Assembly (NCBI RefSeq): GCF_002075885.1
Contig: NZ_MDET01000001.1
Span: forward strand, 124,001-188,000
From: Manganibacter manganicus
GTDB lineage: Bacteria > Pseudomonadota > Alphaproteobacteria > Rhizobiales > Rhizobiaceae
Direction: 5' to 3'
DNA length: 64,000 bases
Shown piece after piece: positions 1-9,087 of the stretch. The stretch's first letter is position 1. Every line of letters begins with the position of its first letter. The translations under genes and the position numbers were made by a program. The notes under the pieces were generated by a model that did no database searches, was not told the DNA's origin, and worked only from the letters and a program-made list of their open reading frames with translations.

Positions 1-220
1 GATGCAGTTCCTGCACATAGCAGACATGCACCTCGGCCGTGTAGATGGTGAGTTTGCGCTCCCTGGCATAAGCCGCACCAAGCCCCAGCGCGTCAAAGGC
101 CAGATCCGAGCCACGATCGAACAGGACGTTGTAATAGGCCATATTGAGATGACCGTTATAGTCGATCCAGTCCTTTTCGATGTCCATGGCGTGGGAGACG
201 AGCGGGGCTTGCATGATCAT
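1..220 (-). CDS. Hot-dog fold thioesterase, 5' part only
   Basis: The reverse strand from 220 reads into the left edge and gives a protein starting MIMQAPLVSHAMDIEKDW. Residues ~17-40 contain IDYNGHLNMAYYNVLFDRG, typical of 4-hydroxybenzoyl-CoA thioesterase-like hot-dog proteins, where the D-x-N-GH-N-A-Y segment lines the active site. The start at 220 follows AGGA at a 6-nt spacing; a second Met lies at 214. About 73 residues are visible and the rest is outside the window. It is divergent from the FAD oxidase at 330. Similar domains occur next to or fused with carnitine dehydrogenase, but the substrate cannot be told from this fragment. The family call is firm and the function is not. Confidence 0.72.
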   Translation of the reverse strand, partial: MIMQAPLVSHAMDIEKDWIDYNGHLNMAYYNVLFDRGSDLAFDALGLGAAYARERKLTIYTAEVHVCYVQELH

Positions 221-329
221 AATCATTCCTGTGCGTGGTGGGTTGCGCTGGCCAGAGCCGGGTGGCAGGGACAGTAGCGATCTATAAATGCTGAACAAGG
301 GCCGTTCTGGCCTGTTTACGGAGGAAAGC

Positions 330-1745
330 ATGGCCCTGAGCGACCTGATGCCCATCGAGCGCAACGAGGCGGGGATTGCCGCGGCCCTGGGTATCCTGAA
401 ACAACGTTTCGACGAGCGCCTGCAGACGGGAGAGGCGGTCCGGGCGCAGCACGCGCATACCACGACCTATATCCCGAACCAGCCGCCGGACGGTGTCGTC
501 TTCGTCGAATCGGCGGCGGACGTTCAGGAAATCGTGCGCATTTGCGCCGCGCATTGCGTGCCGGTCATTCCATTCGGCGTCGGTTCGTCGCTCGAAGGCC
601 ATACCAACGCGCCGGGCGGTGGCATTTCGATCGACATGACGCGGATGAACCGCGTGATCGAGGTGAATGCCGAGGATCTGGACTGCACGGTCGAGCCGGG
701 CATCACCCGCGAGGACCTCAACCAGTATCTGCGCGACACCGGCCTGTTCTTTCCCATCGATCCCGGCGCCAATGCGTCTCTCGGCGGCATGGCGGCGACG
801 CGCGCCTCGGGCACCAATGCCGTGCGCTACGGAACCATGCGCGAAACGGTGCTGTCCCTGACGGCAGTCATGGCGGACGGGCAGATGGTGACGACAGGCA
901 AACGGGCGAAGAAAAGCTCGGCGGGCTACGACCTCACACGGCTTCTGGTCGGCTCGGAAGGCACGCTCGGCATCATTACGGCGCTGACGCTGCGCCTGCA
1001 GGGCATCCCGCAGGCGATTTCAGGCGGTGTATGCCCATTTCCAACCCTGGAAGCCGCCTCCCGCGCGGTCATCGCAACGATCCAGATGGGCATTCCGGTC
1101 GCACGGATCGAACTGGTCAACGCGCTGCAAATGCGGGCCATGAAGAATTATTCGAAGCTCGACTACCCCGAAAGCCCGTGCCTGTTCGTGGAATTCCACG
1201 GCACCGATGCGGGCGTTGCGGAGCAGGCCGAGACATTCGGCATGATCGCGGAGGAAAATGGAGGCGGGCCGTTTCACTGGACGGCGCTGGCCGAGGAGCG
1301 CAACAAGCTCTGGAAGGCGCGTCACGACTCCTACTGGGCGACGCTGACGCTGAGGCCCGGTGCCAAGAGCCTGTCGACCGATGTGTGCGTGCCGATCTCG
1401 CGGCTGGCGGAATGCGTGGCCGAAACCGAAGCCGACATCGAGGAAATGGGTTTGATCGCGCCGATTGTCGGCCATGCCGGCGACGGCAATTTCCACGCGA
1501 TGGCGCTGATGGACCCGAACGACCCTGACGAGATCGCCTTGGTGGAAAGGTTTGTAGCGCGCCTCAACAGGCGGGCCATTGCCATGGACGGCACCTGCAC
1601 AGGCGAGCATGGCATCGGCCAGGGCAAGACCGGCTTTCTGCGCCATGAACTCGGCCACGGTGTCGATGTCATGCGCACCATCAAGCAGGCGCTCGATCCG
1701 CTGAATATCCTCAATCCGGGCAAGATCCTGCCGCAAGAGTCCTAG
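330..1745 (+). CDS. FAD-linked oxidase, D-lactate dehydrogenase (cytochrome)/GlcD type
   Basis: A 471-residue flavoprotein of the FAD-binding PCMH family (D-lactate dehydrogenase/glycolate oxidase GlcD). It should oxidise a D-2-hydroxy acid to the 2-oxo acid and pass electrons to the respiratory chain. The FAD-binding core is visible as PFGVGSSLEGH (~81-91) and PGANASLGGMAATRASGTNA (~145-164). The C-terminal FAD-oxidase domain carries VGHAGDGNFH (~380-389) and CTGEHGIGQGK (~423-433), and the protein ends in the usual LDPLNILNPGKI. I chose ATG 330 because GAGGAAAG lies just upstream; an earlier in-frame ATG at 288 lacks a site. Lactate versus glycolate cannot be settled from sequence alone; the single-chain form and length favour D-lactate. 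Confidence 0.88.
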   Translation: MALSDLMPIERNEAGIAAALGILKQRFDERLQTGEAVRAQHAHTTTYIPNQPPDGVVFVESAADVQEIVRICAAHCVPVIPFGVGSSLEGHTNAPGGGISIDMTRMNRVIEVNAEDLDCTVEPGITREDLNQYLRDTGLFFPIDPGANASLGGMAATRASGTNAVRYGTMRETVLSLTAVMADGQMVTTGKRAKKSSAGYDLTRLLVGSEGTLGIITALTLRLQGIPQAISGGVCPFPTLEAASRAVIATIQMGIPVARIELVNALQMRAMKNYSKLDYPESPCLFVEFHGTDAGVAEQAETFGMIAEENGGGPFHWTALAEERNKLWKARHDSYWATLTLRPGAKSLSTDVCVPISRLAECVAETEADIEEMGLIAPIVGHAGDGNFHAMALMDPNDPDEIALVERFVARLNRRAIAMDGTCTGEHGIGQGKTGFLRHELGHGVDVMRTIKQALDPLNILNPGKILPQES

Positions 1746-1821
1746 TCGGTGCCGTAAAGATGGCTGCCCGCAGTCGCGATCTAGCGAGAGTAGCCTCGCC
1801 GGCAGGGTCTGGCCGCCCAGG

Positions 1822-2592
1822 TCAGTCCACGGCGGCGAACGAGGCCAACAAAGCTATCCCCCAGACAATCAAGACGACACCGGCGGCCCTGCCGATCCAA
1901 TGACCGGCGGGGGCGAGCTTTTCGATCAGGACGAACAGCGCGATGCCGGCGATCCATGCAAAATTCATGACGCCGCCGACAAACAGAAGCAGCATCAGCA
2001 TCCAGCAGCAGCCGAGGCAGAACATGCCGTGGCGAAGGCCCATATGGAAGGCGCCGCCATTGCCGCTTCGCCATTGCGTCAGGACGAAATCGAGCGGCGA
2101 GCGGCACTTGCGCAGACAGGTTTGCTTCAATGGCGTCCATTGATAGACGCCTACCGCGATCAGCATGGCGCCGGCAAGCGCGATGTTGGTCGTCCGCATC
2201 GCAGGCGAGAGCAGGGCGGCCTTGTCGAGCGCGAATTGGAGGGCTACTGCGCCGATGCTGAATCCGAGCCAAACGACGAGATAGCCAAGGCCGAAGAGGG
2301 TGGTAAGGCCGACAGTGGTCGATCCGGCGCGGCGCTTTTGCGCGATCGAATCGTAGAAGAGGAGCATCGGAACGGCACTCGGCAGCATCATCGCCGTCAT
2401 CATGGCCAGCCACATCGCCAGCGTTACGGCGAGATAGCCCGGCGTCCACGATCTGGCGGGCATCGCCATGCCGGCCATTTCCGGCATGGGAGTTTCGGTT
2501 CCGATCAACAGATATGCCAACGAGATCGCCATGGCCCCGAGCAACAGGGCCACGATGATCGCACGGTCATGCCGGTGCAGGCCCGCGAGCAT
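1822..2592 (-). CDS. DUF2182 integral membrane protein
   Basis: A 256-residue membrane protein with about six hydrophobic segments, matching the DUF2182 family (annotated elsewhere as predicted metal-binding integral membrane protein). Visible features are a Met-rich periplasmic-looking stretch near residues 34-46 (TPMPEMAGMAMP), the family-typical WLAMMTAMMLPSAVPM (~60-75), and two cysteine clusters: TCLRKC (~157-162) and CLGCCWM (~192-198). It lies 15 nt downstream of the DUF1326 gene on the same strand, a pairing seen repeatedly in other bacteria. The Met and Cys positions suggest metal handling, but no biochemical function is established that I can cite. Confidence 0.83.
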   Translation of the reverse strand: MLAGLHRHDRAIIVALLLGAMAISLAYLLIGTETPMPEMAGMAMPARSWTPGYLAVTLAMWLAMMTAMMLPSAVPMLLFYDSIAQKRRAGSTTVGLTTLFGLGYLVVWLGFSIGAVALQFALDKAALLSPAMRTTNIALAGAMLIAVGVYQWTPLKQTCLRKCRSPLDFVLTQWRSGNGGAFHMGLRHGMFCLGCCWMLMLLLFVGGVMNFAWIAGIALFVLIEKLAPAGHWIGRAAGVVLIVWGIALLASFAAVD

Positions 2593-2607
2593 GGCACCAC
2601 CTGTCGG

Positions 2608-3240
2608 TCAGGCCGCCACGCCTTGCGGGGTCTGGACGACATGGGCCAGCGAACTGTGCGTGCCTGTCGTTTCGAACCTGATCGCCCCGGTGCTGCGTAT
2701 GTTGGACGATGCCACTTCCGCTCCGCGATGCTCGAAGCCTTCCGGCATGAGCACCTGGATACGATGTGGTGCGCCTGTCACCGGATTCTTGATCGGCTCG
2801 ACCTCGGTTTCCAGCACGCCGGGGATAACCAGCCGCGCGGTACGCCCCTGCTTGTCGAAATTGAATTCGAACGGCGCGACCACGGGATCGTGCATTTGAG
2901 TGACGATCAGGCTGAAGATATGAAACAGGGTGCCTTCGGCGGAATTCTCCCCCGACAGGATCGCGCCCAACGCGTCTCTTTGTGCCGGTGTAGCCCGCTG
3001 ATCGAGTATCGGCTGGGCCTGGCCGTTTCCTTCATGCAGTGCTCCCGGAAAGCGAACGGTCACCGCGAAGCATAGGCCATCGAGTTTCGTTTCGTTGAAG
3101 TGGCCCTTGACGATACGCATCGCGACAAGGCCATCGCAATGACCCAAAGTCGGCCTTGCGTTGAAGTCACAGGGGCAGCCAAATGCGCAATTGCAGTTCT
3201 TGATCCACTCACCTTCCAAACGCCAGTTCGCAGATGTCAT
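2608..3240 (-). CDS. DUF1326 cysteine-rich protein
   Basis: A 210-residue soluble protein of the DUF1326 family. The N-terminus carries the family's cysteine cluster CNCAFGCPCDF (~16-26), plus Cys35 in GHCDG, giving five cysteines within 20 residues; the remainder is beta-rich. No signal peptide or membrane segment is seen. Start ATG 3240 has a strong GGAGGAAGAG immediately upstream. It is the first gene of a two-gene unit with DUF2182. The cysteine spacing suggests metal or redox chemistry, which is inference; the family has no assigned reaction that I know of. Confidence 0.83.
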   Translation of the reverse strand: MTSANWRLEGEWIKNCNCAFGCPCDFNARPTLGHCDGLVAMRIVKGHFNETKLDGLCFAVTVRFPGALHEGNGQAQPILDQRATPAQRDALGAILSGENSAEGTLFHIFSLIVTQMHDPVVAPFEFNFDKQGRTARLVIPGVLETEVEPIKNPVTGAPHRIQVLMPEGFEHRGAEVASSNIRSTGAIRFETTGTHSSLAHVVQTPQGVAA

Positions 3241-3485
3241 CTCTTCCTCCCATGTTTCTCGTCCGTCGAAGACGGCGGGCGAAAGACCGGCATAGAGCCG
3301 GATCGCTCAGAATAGCATGAATCCGCAGGCTTGATAACGACCAGATGAAGGGAAAACGATGCGCGGCAAAGGCAATATGACCAGTTCATGGTCTTCCGCG
3401 TCTTGCACGATTTGCCTCTTTATCGACACGGCGATGCGGGTAGAGTGCGCACGAACCTGACGGCAATGGGGGAAGATCAGGGCCA

Positions 3486-6400
3486 ATGCTTGCCCGTCTG
3501 TTTGTAATTTTCGGCGGCCTTCTGGTGCTGGCGCTGCTCGCGGCGCTGGTGGTGCCGCATTTTATCGACTGGACAAGCTACCGTGCCGATTTCGAGCGTG
3601 AGGCGAGTGCGGTGCTGGGACGCGAGGTTACGGTGCATGGAGCCGCCTCGGCGCGGCTGCTGCCGTTTCCATCCGTGACCTTCAACGACGTGTCCGTTGC
3701 CGGCGGGCCGGACGGGCAGCCGGCGATGACAATCAAAACTTTCTCCATGGATGCCGAACTGGCGCCGTTCCTGCGCGGCGAGGTGCTGATCTTCGATATG
3801 CGGCTGGTGCGGCCAAAGGCGGTGATGGATATTGCTGCCGATGGCACCGTGGATTGGGCGATCCGGCCTTCCAATCCCTTCGACGTCAGGCAGGTGTCGA
3901 TTGAGCGGATGAGCATTACCGAAGGCGAAATTGTCTTGCGTCATGCCGCCGGCGCGCGCAGCCATGTGATTTCGCAGATCAATTCGACCGTTTCGGCACG
4001 CTCGCTCACAGGGCCGTGGCATATGGATGGCTCGCTCTACCTCGACGGATTGCAGACCGCATTTTCCGCCTCGACCGGGCGCGTGGGTGAAGACGGCAAA
4101 CTGCGCGTTCATATCAAGGCCGATCCCGATGCCTACCCGCTGGAGATCGAGACCGACGGTAATGCGACGGTCGAGAAGGGCGCCATCAGCTATTCCGGCG
4201 ATTTTCGCATTGCGGGTGTCGACCGCAACGTCAAGCATCTCGCGGATGATACTGGCGAAACGGCAAAACCGGGAGGCAACAAGGCTCCTGCCGAGCCCGG
4301 CTACCGGCTGCGCGGCAAATTCCAACTCGATCATCGGCAACTGGCTGTCGATGAATTCCGATTCGAGACCGGTCCGCTGGATGCGCCTTACACGGCCGAG
4401 GGCAAGGCCATGGTCGATCTCGGCGCCGCGCCGCATTTCTCCATCGAAGCCAGTGGCGCTCAGGTCCAGTTCGACGAGGCTGTAGGCGGCGACACGGCAG
4501 GCGGTATCACGCTGAGCGAGCGCATCGCCGCGCTGGAGACGGCACTTGCCCGTCTGCCGCAACCGACAATTCCGGGCAAAGTGGAGGTGAAGCTTCCCGC
4601 CGTGGTCGCCGGCGACACGACGATCCGGGACGTGCATGTTTCCGCGGAGCCGATGCCGGGCGGCTGGAAGATCAACTCGCTGGCCGCCACTTTGCCGGGC
4701 CGCACGACGCTGGAAGCCGACGGCTTGCTTCAAACCGAAGGCGATTTCGGCTTCAAGGGCTCCCTGCTGCTTGCCGTCGGTCAACCTTCCGGCTTTGCCG
4801 CATGGCTTGCCAAGGATGTCGATGAGGCAATCCGCAAACTGCCCGCGGCCGGCTTCAAGGCCAAGGTCGATCTGGCCGACGCAAAACAGATTTTTAGCGA
4901 ACTGGAACTTGTTCTTGGAAAGGCGAGCTTTCGCGGTGGCATTGTCGCGAACGAGGCCGAGGACGCCCGTCCGTCGGTCGACATTCGGCTGGAAGGCGGG
5001 CAACTCGATTTCGAAGGTCTCACCGCTTTCGCCTCGCTGTTCGTCAGCGACAAGGGGGCCAATCGCTTTTCCGACTATGATCTCGATTTCAAGGTCAAGG
5101 CCGGACCGGTCGATGCCGGTGGGTTGAAGGCCGATACGGTCGATACGACGCTGAGGCTTCGCAAGGGCGTTCTCGAAATCGACAAGCTGTCCATTGGCGG
5201 TCTGGCGGGTGCGTCGATCAGCGCAACCGGGCGCGTGAAGGACTTTCCGGCCAACCCGACGGGAGATATCGATGCTTCGGTCATCGCGCTCGATCTGCAC
5301 CCGCTCATCGACATGGCGGCGGCGCGCTATCCCGGCAACATGCTGCTGCAAGGGCTCGCAGCGCGGGGCAGGGCCTATCCGGACCTGTTCCAGAATTCTC
5401 GCCTCGACGTGGTGGCAAGTGCCGCCGACAATGGCGACGGCACGACAGGGCTCGCGATCAGCGCGCAAGGGAAGGCTGGCGGCTCCGCCTTTTCCGCTTC
5501 CTTGTCCGGTCGAGGCGTATTGGGGCAACTCGACGAGGCGCCTTTCACCCTGTCATTGAACGCCCGCAATGAAGATGCCACGGCGCTGCTGGCGCTTTAC
5601 GGCCTGCCGGTTCTGCCGCTTGGCGTGGTTGGAAAGGCAAGCACGGATATCGACGCCAGGGGTTCACTCGCCGGGGGGATGCAGGCGACGCTCAATTTCG
5701 CGGGCGAGAATTTCACGGCCGGCTTCAAAGGTACGGTCACGGCGGCGGCGCAAGGCCCGGCCGCGAAAGGGCATGTCAGCCTTGAGGCCGCCGATATCGA
5801 GCCCTGGTTGATGACCGCGAGCGTGGCGCTTCCGGGCATGGGATTGGGCAGTTCGGTGCAACTCGCGGGCGATATGGATTATGGCAATGGCCGTTTGAGC
5901 CTGAAAGGGATTGACGGGACGGTCAACGAACTGGCCGTTTCGGGAGATGTGGAAGCGGCGATGGTTGCGGGCAAGCCGCATCTGGCCGGTGCGCTCACTC
6001 TCGATGAACTGGACCTCGGCTCAGCGGCCGCCATGCTGATGGGTGAGCGGGCTTTCGCACCTTCCGGCAGGGCGTGGCCGACAGTGTCTTTCGCGGACAG
6101 GTCATATGCACCGTTCACGGCAGACTTTGGTCTGAATGCCGCCACGCTTGCCGTTGGCCCGTTTGCCGTTGCCTATGACGCGCGTTTTGCCGCGAAGCTC
6201 GATGATGGGGGCATCCACCTTGCCGATCTCAAGGCGAAACTGTTCGGCGGAGACCTTTCGGGCGGGTTCGACCTCAAGAACAATGGCGGCACCGGGTTGT
6301 TCTCGTCGCAGATATCGCTTGCCGGCGCCGATCTCGCCAGAGCCTTGCCCGGCTCTGGCCTTTCGGGGACGGGCGACGTTTCAGCCAGTGTGACCACCAG

Positions 6401-7265
6401 CGGAAAATCGGTTGATGCGATGATTGGCGCGCTGGCAGGCTCCGGGGCGATGTCGTTCAAGGATCTTATGATCGAGGGCATCAATCCGGACGGTTTTCCG
6501 GCCATCATCGCAAGGGCAGACGCGATCGGGCGCGATATCGACGCGGCCAAAACGGCGGGCTTCGCACCCGAGATCGCAAGCAACGGAACGTTCAAGGCCG
6601 AAGACGGCGACGTCGCGTTCACCATCGCCGGCGGGATGCTGCGGCTGCCACCGCTTACGCTGGAAAATCCCAATGCGAAGCTGTCGGCGAATGTCAGTGC
6701 CGATCTGGGGTCGACGATGGTGGCTGCCAGTGGCGCGATCGCCTACAGACCGGGCGAGGAAGCGCTGGTCGGCTCGGAACCGGTGGTCAATTTTACGGTC
6801 GAAGGCCCGATCGGTTCGGCAAAGCGCAGTTTTGATACCGGGCCGCTGGCCCAGTTTCTGACCCAGCGCGCGCTGGAAAAGGAGCAGCGAAGGGTGGAGG
6901 CCATGCAAGCCTCGCTGCTTGAAAAGCAGCGCCTGCGGCGCGAAGCGCGCTATTACGCGAATTTGCAGGAGGACCGCGCCCGAGCGGCGGAGGAACTGCG
7001 CCGCCAGCAGGAAGAGGAGGCCCGCCGCAAGGCTGAGGCGGAAGCGAAGGCAGCCGAGGCGGCCGAGGAGGCGATGCGGATTGCAACGCAAGAGAGGGAG
7101 CGGCTGGAGGCTGAACGCAAGGCGGCCGAACAGGCCGCGCCTATCGAGCATCCGTCGCTGCCGCCTGCCAACGACAATCCTGCGCCTGCGGCCCCGGTTG
7201 CGCCAAAGCCGCCTCCAGGCCGGTTTTCCATCGAGAATTTGCTGAAGTCGCTTGGCGGCGGCTGA
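3486..7265 (+). CDS. AsmA-family outer-membrane biogenesis protein
   Basis: A 1259-residue protein with one N-terminal membrane anchor (about residues 3-25, LFVIFGGLLVLALLAALVV) followed by a very long periplasmic beta-rich region typical of AsmA/TamB-like proteins, which are implicated in lipid transport to and homeostasis of the outer membrane. The conserved N-terminal motif R-E-V-T-V-H-G with LLPFPSVTFNDV lies near residues 45-75, and an AsmA C-terminal domain near 930-1110. The end is unusual: from about residue 1120 to 1215 it becomes a highly charged helix full of Glu, Arg, Ala and Lys, then a Pro-rich tail. It is convergent with the RHH gene, with only 2 nt between stops. Confidence 0.85.
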   Translation: MLARLFVIFGGLLVLALLAALVVPHFIDWTSYRADFEREASAVLGREVTVHGAASARLLPFPSVTFNDVSVAGGPDGQPAMTIKTFSMDAELAPFLRGEVLIFDMRLVRPKAVMDIAADGTVDWAIRPSNPFDVRQVSIERMSITEGEIVLRHAAGARSHVISQINSTVSARSLTGPWHMDGSLYLDGLQTAFSASTGRVGEDGKLRVHIKADPDAYPLEIETDGNATVEKGAISYSGDFRIAGVDRNVKHLADDTGETAKPGGNKAPAEPGYRLRGKFQLDHRQLAVDEFRFETGPLDAPYTAEGKAMVDLGAAPHFSIEASGAQVQFDEAVGGDTAGGITLSERIAALETALARLPQPTIPGKVEVKLPAVVAGDTTIRDVHVSAEPMPGGWKINSLAATLPGRTTLEADGLLQTEGDFGFKGSLLLAVGQPSGFAAWLAKDVDEAIRKLPAAGFKAKVDLADAKQIFSELELVLGKASFRGGIVANEAEDARPSVDIRLEGGQLDFEGLTAFASLFVSDKGANRFSDYDLDFKVKAGPVDAGGLKADTVDTTLRLRKGVLEIDKLSIGGLAGASISATGRVKDFPANPTGDIDASVIALDLHPLIDMAAARYPGNMLLQGLAARGRAYPDLFQNSRLDVVASAADNGDGTTGLAISAQGKAGGSAFSASLSGRGVLGQLDEAPFTLSLNARNEDATALLALYGLPVLPLGVVGKASTDIDARGSLAGGMQATLNFAGENFTAGFKGTVTAAAQGPAAKGHVSLEAADIEPWLMTASVALPGMGLGSSVQLAGDMDYGNGRLSLKGIDGTVNELAVSGDVEAAMVAGKPHLAGALTLDELDLGSAAAMLMGERAFAPSGRAWPTVSFADRSYAPFTADFGLNAATLAVGPFAVAYDARFAAKLDDGGIHLADLKAKLFGGDLSGGFDLKNNGGTGLFSSQISLAGADLARALPGSGLSGTGDVSASVTTSGKSVDAMIGALAGSGAMSFKDLMIEGINPDGFPAIIARADAIGRDIDAAKTAGFAPEIASNGTFKAEDGDVAFTIAGGMLRLPPLTLENPNAKLSANVSADLGSTMVAASGAIAYRPGEEALVGSEPVVNFTVEGPIGSAKRSFDTGPLAQFLTQRALEKEQRRVEAMQASLLEKQRLRREARYYANLQEDRARAAEELRRQQEEEARRKAEAEAKAAEAAEEAMRIATQERERLEAERKAAEQAAPIEHPSLPPANDNPAPAAPVAPKPPPGRFSIENLLKSLGGG

Positions 7266-7267
7266 CG

Positions 7268-7498
7268 TTAAGCTGGCGGTGTTTCTCCGGTTTTCACCCA
7301 AGCCAGAATGTAAAGCCTGATTGCCGACGACAAATTGGTTTCTCTCGCGCGGCTTTCGTCGATTTCCGCGATAAGAGTGGCGAGGGGCATCGTGCGGACT
7401 GCCGCGATGGTGACGAGTTCATCGAAAAACGGCGTTTCCAGCGAATAGCTGGTGCGATGGCCACGGATGGTGACCGAGCGTTTTTCAACTGCGGCCAT
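7268..7498 (-). CDS. Ribbon-helix-helix domain protein
   Basis: A 76-residue protein matching the RHH_4 (PF13467) family: KRSVTIRGHRTSYSLETPFFDEL (in two parts, about residues 6-28) gives the beta-strand and first helix, and the second helix follows with ARETNLSSAIRLYIL. It is a likely small DNA-binding protein of unknown target. It is the last gene of an apparent sspB-DUF4169-RHH unit (57 nt after DUF4169), an arrangement common in rhizobia. No toxin partner is adjacent, so an antitoxin role is not supported. Confidence 0.8.
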   Translation of the reverse strand: MAAVEKRSVTIRGHRTSYSLETPFFDELVTIAAVRTMPLATLIAEIDESRARETNLSSAIRLYILAWVKTGETPPA

Positions 7499-7555
7499 GA
7501 TGCGGCGGCCCCTTTATTGGCGGTGTGCGTGAATTTATTGCGCGCCGCTGAAGGA

Positions 7556-7741
7556 TTATTCGCCCTTTGGCATGCGGCGGTGGGCGTCGAGGAAGCGCTC
7601 CGTCTTTTGTGAAAGCAGGCGCTCCGTTTCACGCTCGGCCTTCGCCCGTCCGTGAATGGCGCGATTGCGTTCCGCCACCTTTTCCTTTTCCTGACGTGCC
7701 TTGTGCTTGCGCGCCTGGCGTAGATTGACGATCTCTGCCAT
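7556..7741 (-). CDS. DUF4169 small basic protein
   Basis: A 61-residue, strongly charged helical protein beginning MAEIVNLRQARKHKARQEKE, the signature of DUF4169. It is almost wholly predicted helix with many Lys, Arg and Glu. It lies 15 nt downstream of sspB on the same strand, so co-transcription is likely. No function is known to me; the basic composition would allow nucleic-acid or ribosome contact, which is speculation. Confidence 0.82.
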   Translation of the reverse strand: MAEIVNLRQARKHKARQEKEKVAERNRAIHGRAKAERETERLLSQKTERFLDAHRRMPKGE

Positions 7742-7756
7742 GCGGTTTCCCCCGCG

Positions 7757-8287
7757 CTATTTCTTGCGGAAGGCGTCGAGCGACACGACATCGGCGCCTT
7801 TTCCGGTAGCAGTGTCGTCTTCGGTCTTTTTCTCGCTTTCAGCGGCCTTCTTGCGGCGCTCCGGTTTCTTTTCCACGGCACGCGGCGTGGCTGGTTCCTG
7901 GCTTTCCGCCGGTTCAGCGGCGGCCGGTTCGGTCTTTACGTCGAACTCCAGTTCGAAATTGACCGACGGATCATAGAAGCCGCGCACGGCGGAGAAGGGA
8001 ATCTCAAGTTTCTCAGGAATATCGGAGAAAGAGAGGCCGATCTCGAAGCCGGTATCGGAAACCTTCAGGTCCCAATACTGGAACTGGACGACAATGGTCA
8101 TCTGATCAGGGTAACGCTCGCGCAAGCGGCTCGAAATGCGAACCCCCGGCGCGCCTGTCAGAAAGGTGATGAAGAAGTGGTGATTGCCGGGAAGGCCGGT
8201 GCGCGCGACCTCGGCCAGCACCTTGCGCATGACGCCGCGCAAAGCCTCCTGGGCAAGAATGTCGTAGCGGATGTGGTCGTCGGCCAT
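7757..8287 (-). CDS. sspB: SspB-alpha, ClpXP adaptor for ssrA-tagged proteins
   Basis: A 176-residue protein of the alphaproteobacterial SspB family. The N-terminal substrate-binding fold spans about residues 1-120 (IRYDILAQEALRGVMRKVLAE, then HHFFITF, then YPDQMTIVVQFQYWDL). The Pro/Ala/Glu/Lys-rich C-terminal tail ends GADVVSLDAFRKK, where the short hydrophobic end is expected to dock on ClpX. It delivers tmRNA-tagged, stalled translation products to ClpXP. The permuted tmRNA gene lies only about 0.8 kb upstream on the same strand, so tag and tag-reader are neighbours. It is first of the sspB-DUF4169-RHH unit. Confidence 0.92.
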   Translation of the reverse strand: MADDHIRYDILAQEALRGVMRKVLAEVARTGLPGNHHFFITFLTGAPGVRISSRLRERYPDQMTIVVQFQYWDLKVSDTGFEIGLSFSDIPEKLEIPFSAVRGFYDPSVNFELEFDVKTEPAAAEPAESQEPATPRAVEKKPERRKKAAESEKKTEDDTATGKGADVVSLDAFRKK

Positions 8288-8450
8288 GTGGTGGTGCTGC
8301 GGTTCCGTTGAATTGTCCGTCTAGCTGTAATCAAGCTTCGGGGCAACGTAAACCGGATATAGAAGGCGTGACGGCCAAGGGGAGGGGCGGCAACGATAAT
8401 TCCTTTGAGTTCATGGCCGCGACGTATCGGAGGATCATCGCCGTCCCGGT

Positions 8451-8996
8451 TCAAAATCCTGTCTGTCGGCGTATAAATTCCACTCGTGCGGCAACCGGCG
8501 CGCGTGGCAGTTCAACAAGGCTGTAGCCCAGTTCCACATAGGTTTCAGCCATGATCTCATAAGTGCGCACGGCAAGCTGCCAACTCTGTCGGCGCTCTTC
8601 ATCCTGCCCATAGATCTCTTTCCACGGCGGGGCGATGAAGATGCGTGCGTGGTATCGCAGGCGCGACGCTTGGTCCTCCATCAAGATCGGCACGCCCAAT
8701 CCCTCAAGGCGCAGGTAGCCCAGAGTGTCCGGCAGGCCCCGGTCGAAGAAGACCGGGCCGTCCTGCCGCTCGGCATGGCGGTAGGACGCCAACTCCCACT
8801 CGAACATGCGTTCGGCAAACCGTGCGGGATCGATCCAAGGCAGTGCATTTCCGCGGCTTTGCATCTCGGCCTGGATCACGCCACGACCGGCTTCCTCGGT
8901 GGTGGCGAAGCCGTTGGCGCGCAACGCTTCGATCAATGTCGTCTTGCCCGCGCCCGGACCGCCGCTCAGCACGAAGAAGCGCTCGGCGCCGTTCAT
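8451..8996 (-). CDS. P-loop AAA family ATPase/kinase-like protein
   Basis: A 181-residue protein with a Walker A motif GGPGAGKT (~12-19) at the N-terminus and the AAA_28 pattern that includes FFDRGLPDTLGYL (~90-102). It resembles small nucleotide or nucleoside-kinase-like P-loop proteins with no fixed substrate. I prefer ATG 8996 (GGAG six nt upstream) to the in-frame ATG 9008, which has no site. It lies just downstream of ssrA on the same strand. The function is unassigned; the family is clear. Confidence 0.8.
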   Translation of the reverse strand: MNGAERFFVLSGGPGAGKTTLIEALRANGFATTEEAGRGVIQAEMQSRGNALPWIDPARFAERMFEWELASYRHAERQDGPVFFDRGLPDTLGYLRLEGLGVPILMEDQASRLRYHARIFIAPPWKEIYGQDEERRQSWQLAVRTYEIMAETYVELGYSLVELPRAPVAARVEFIRRQTGF

Positions 8997-9087
8997 TGTC
9001 GTCTCCATGTTTCAGAAAAATATGATGGCCTGTGTCCGGCCTGGCACAGGCCAGCCGAGGTCGGACTCGTGGAAATATCGTGAAGGG

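Noticed and set aside
2..277. 91-residue plus-strand ORF at the left edge
   Set aside because: The minus strand encodes a thioesterase with a conserved motif over the same bases.
3477..5528. 683-residue minus-strand ORF opposite the AsmA gene
   Set aside because: GC-rich shadow frame; low-complexity composition, no domain, and the plus strand encodes a clear AsmA protein.
7268..7741. RHH and DUF4169 pair as a toxin-antitoxin system
   Set aside because: Neither resembles a toxin and both follow sspB in an arrangement common to rhizobia.
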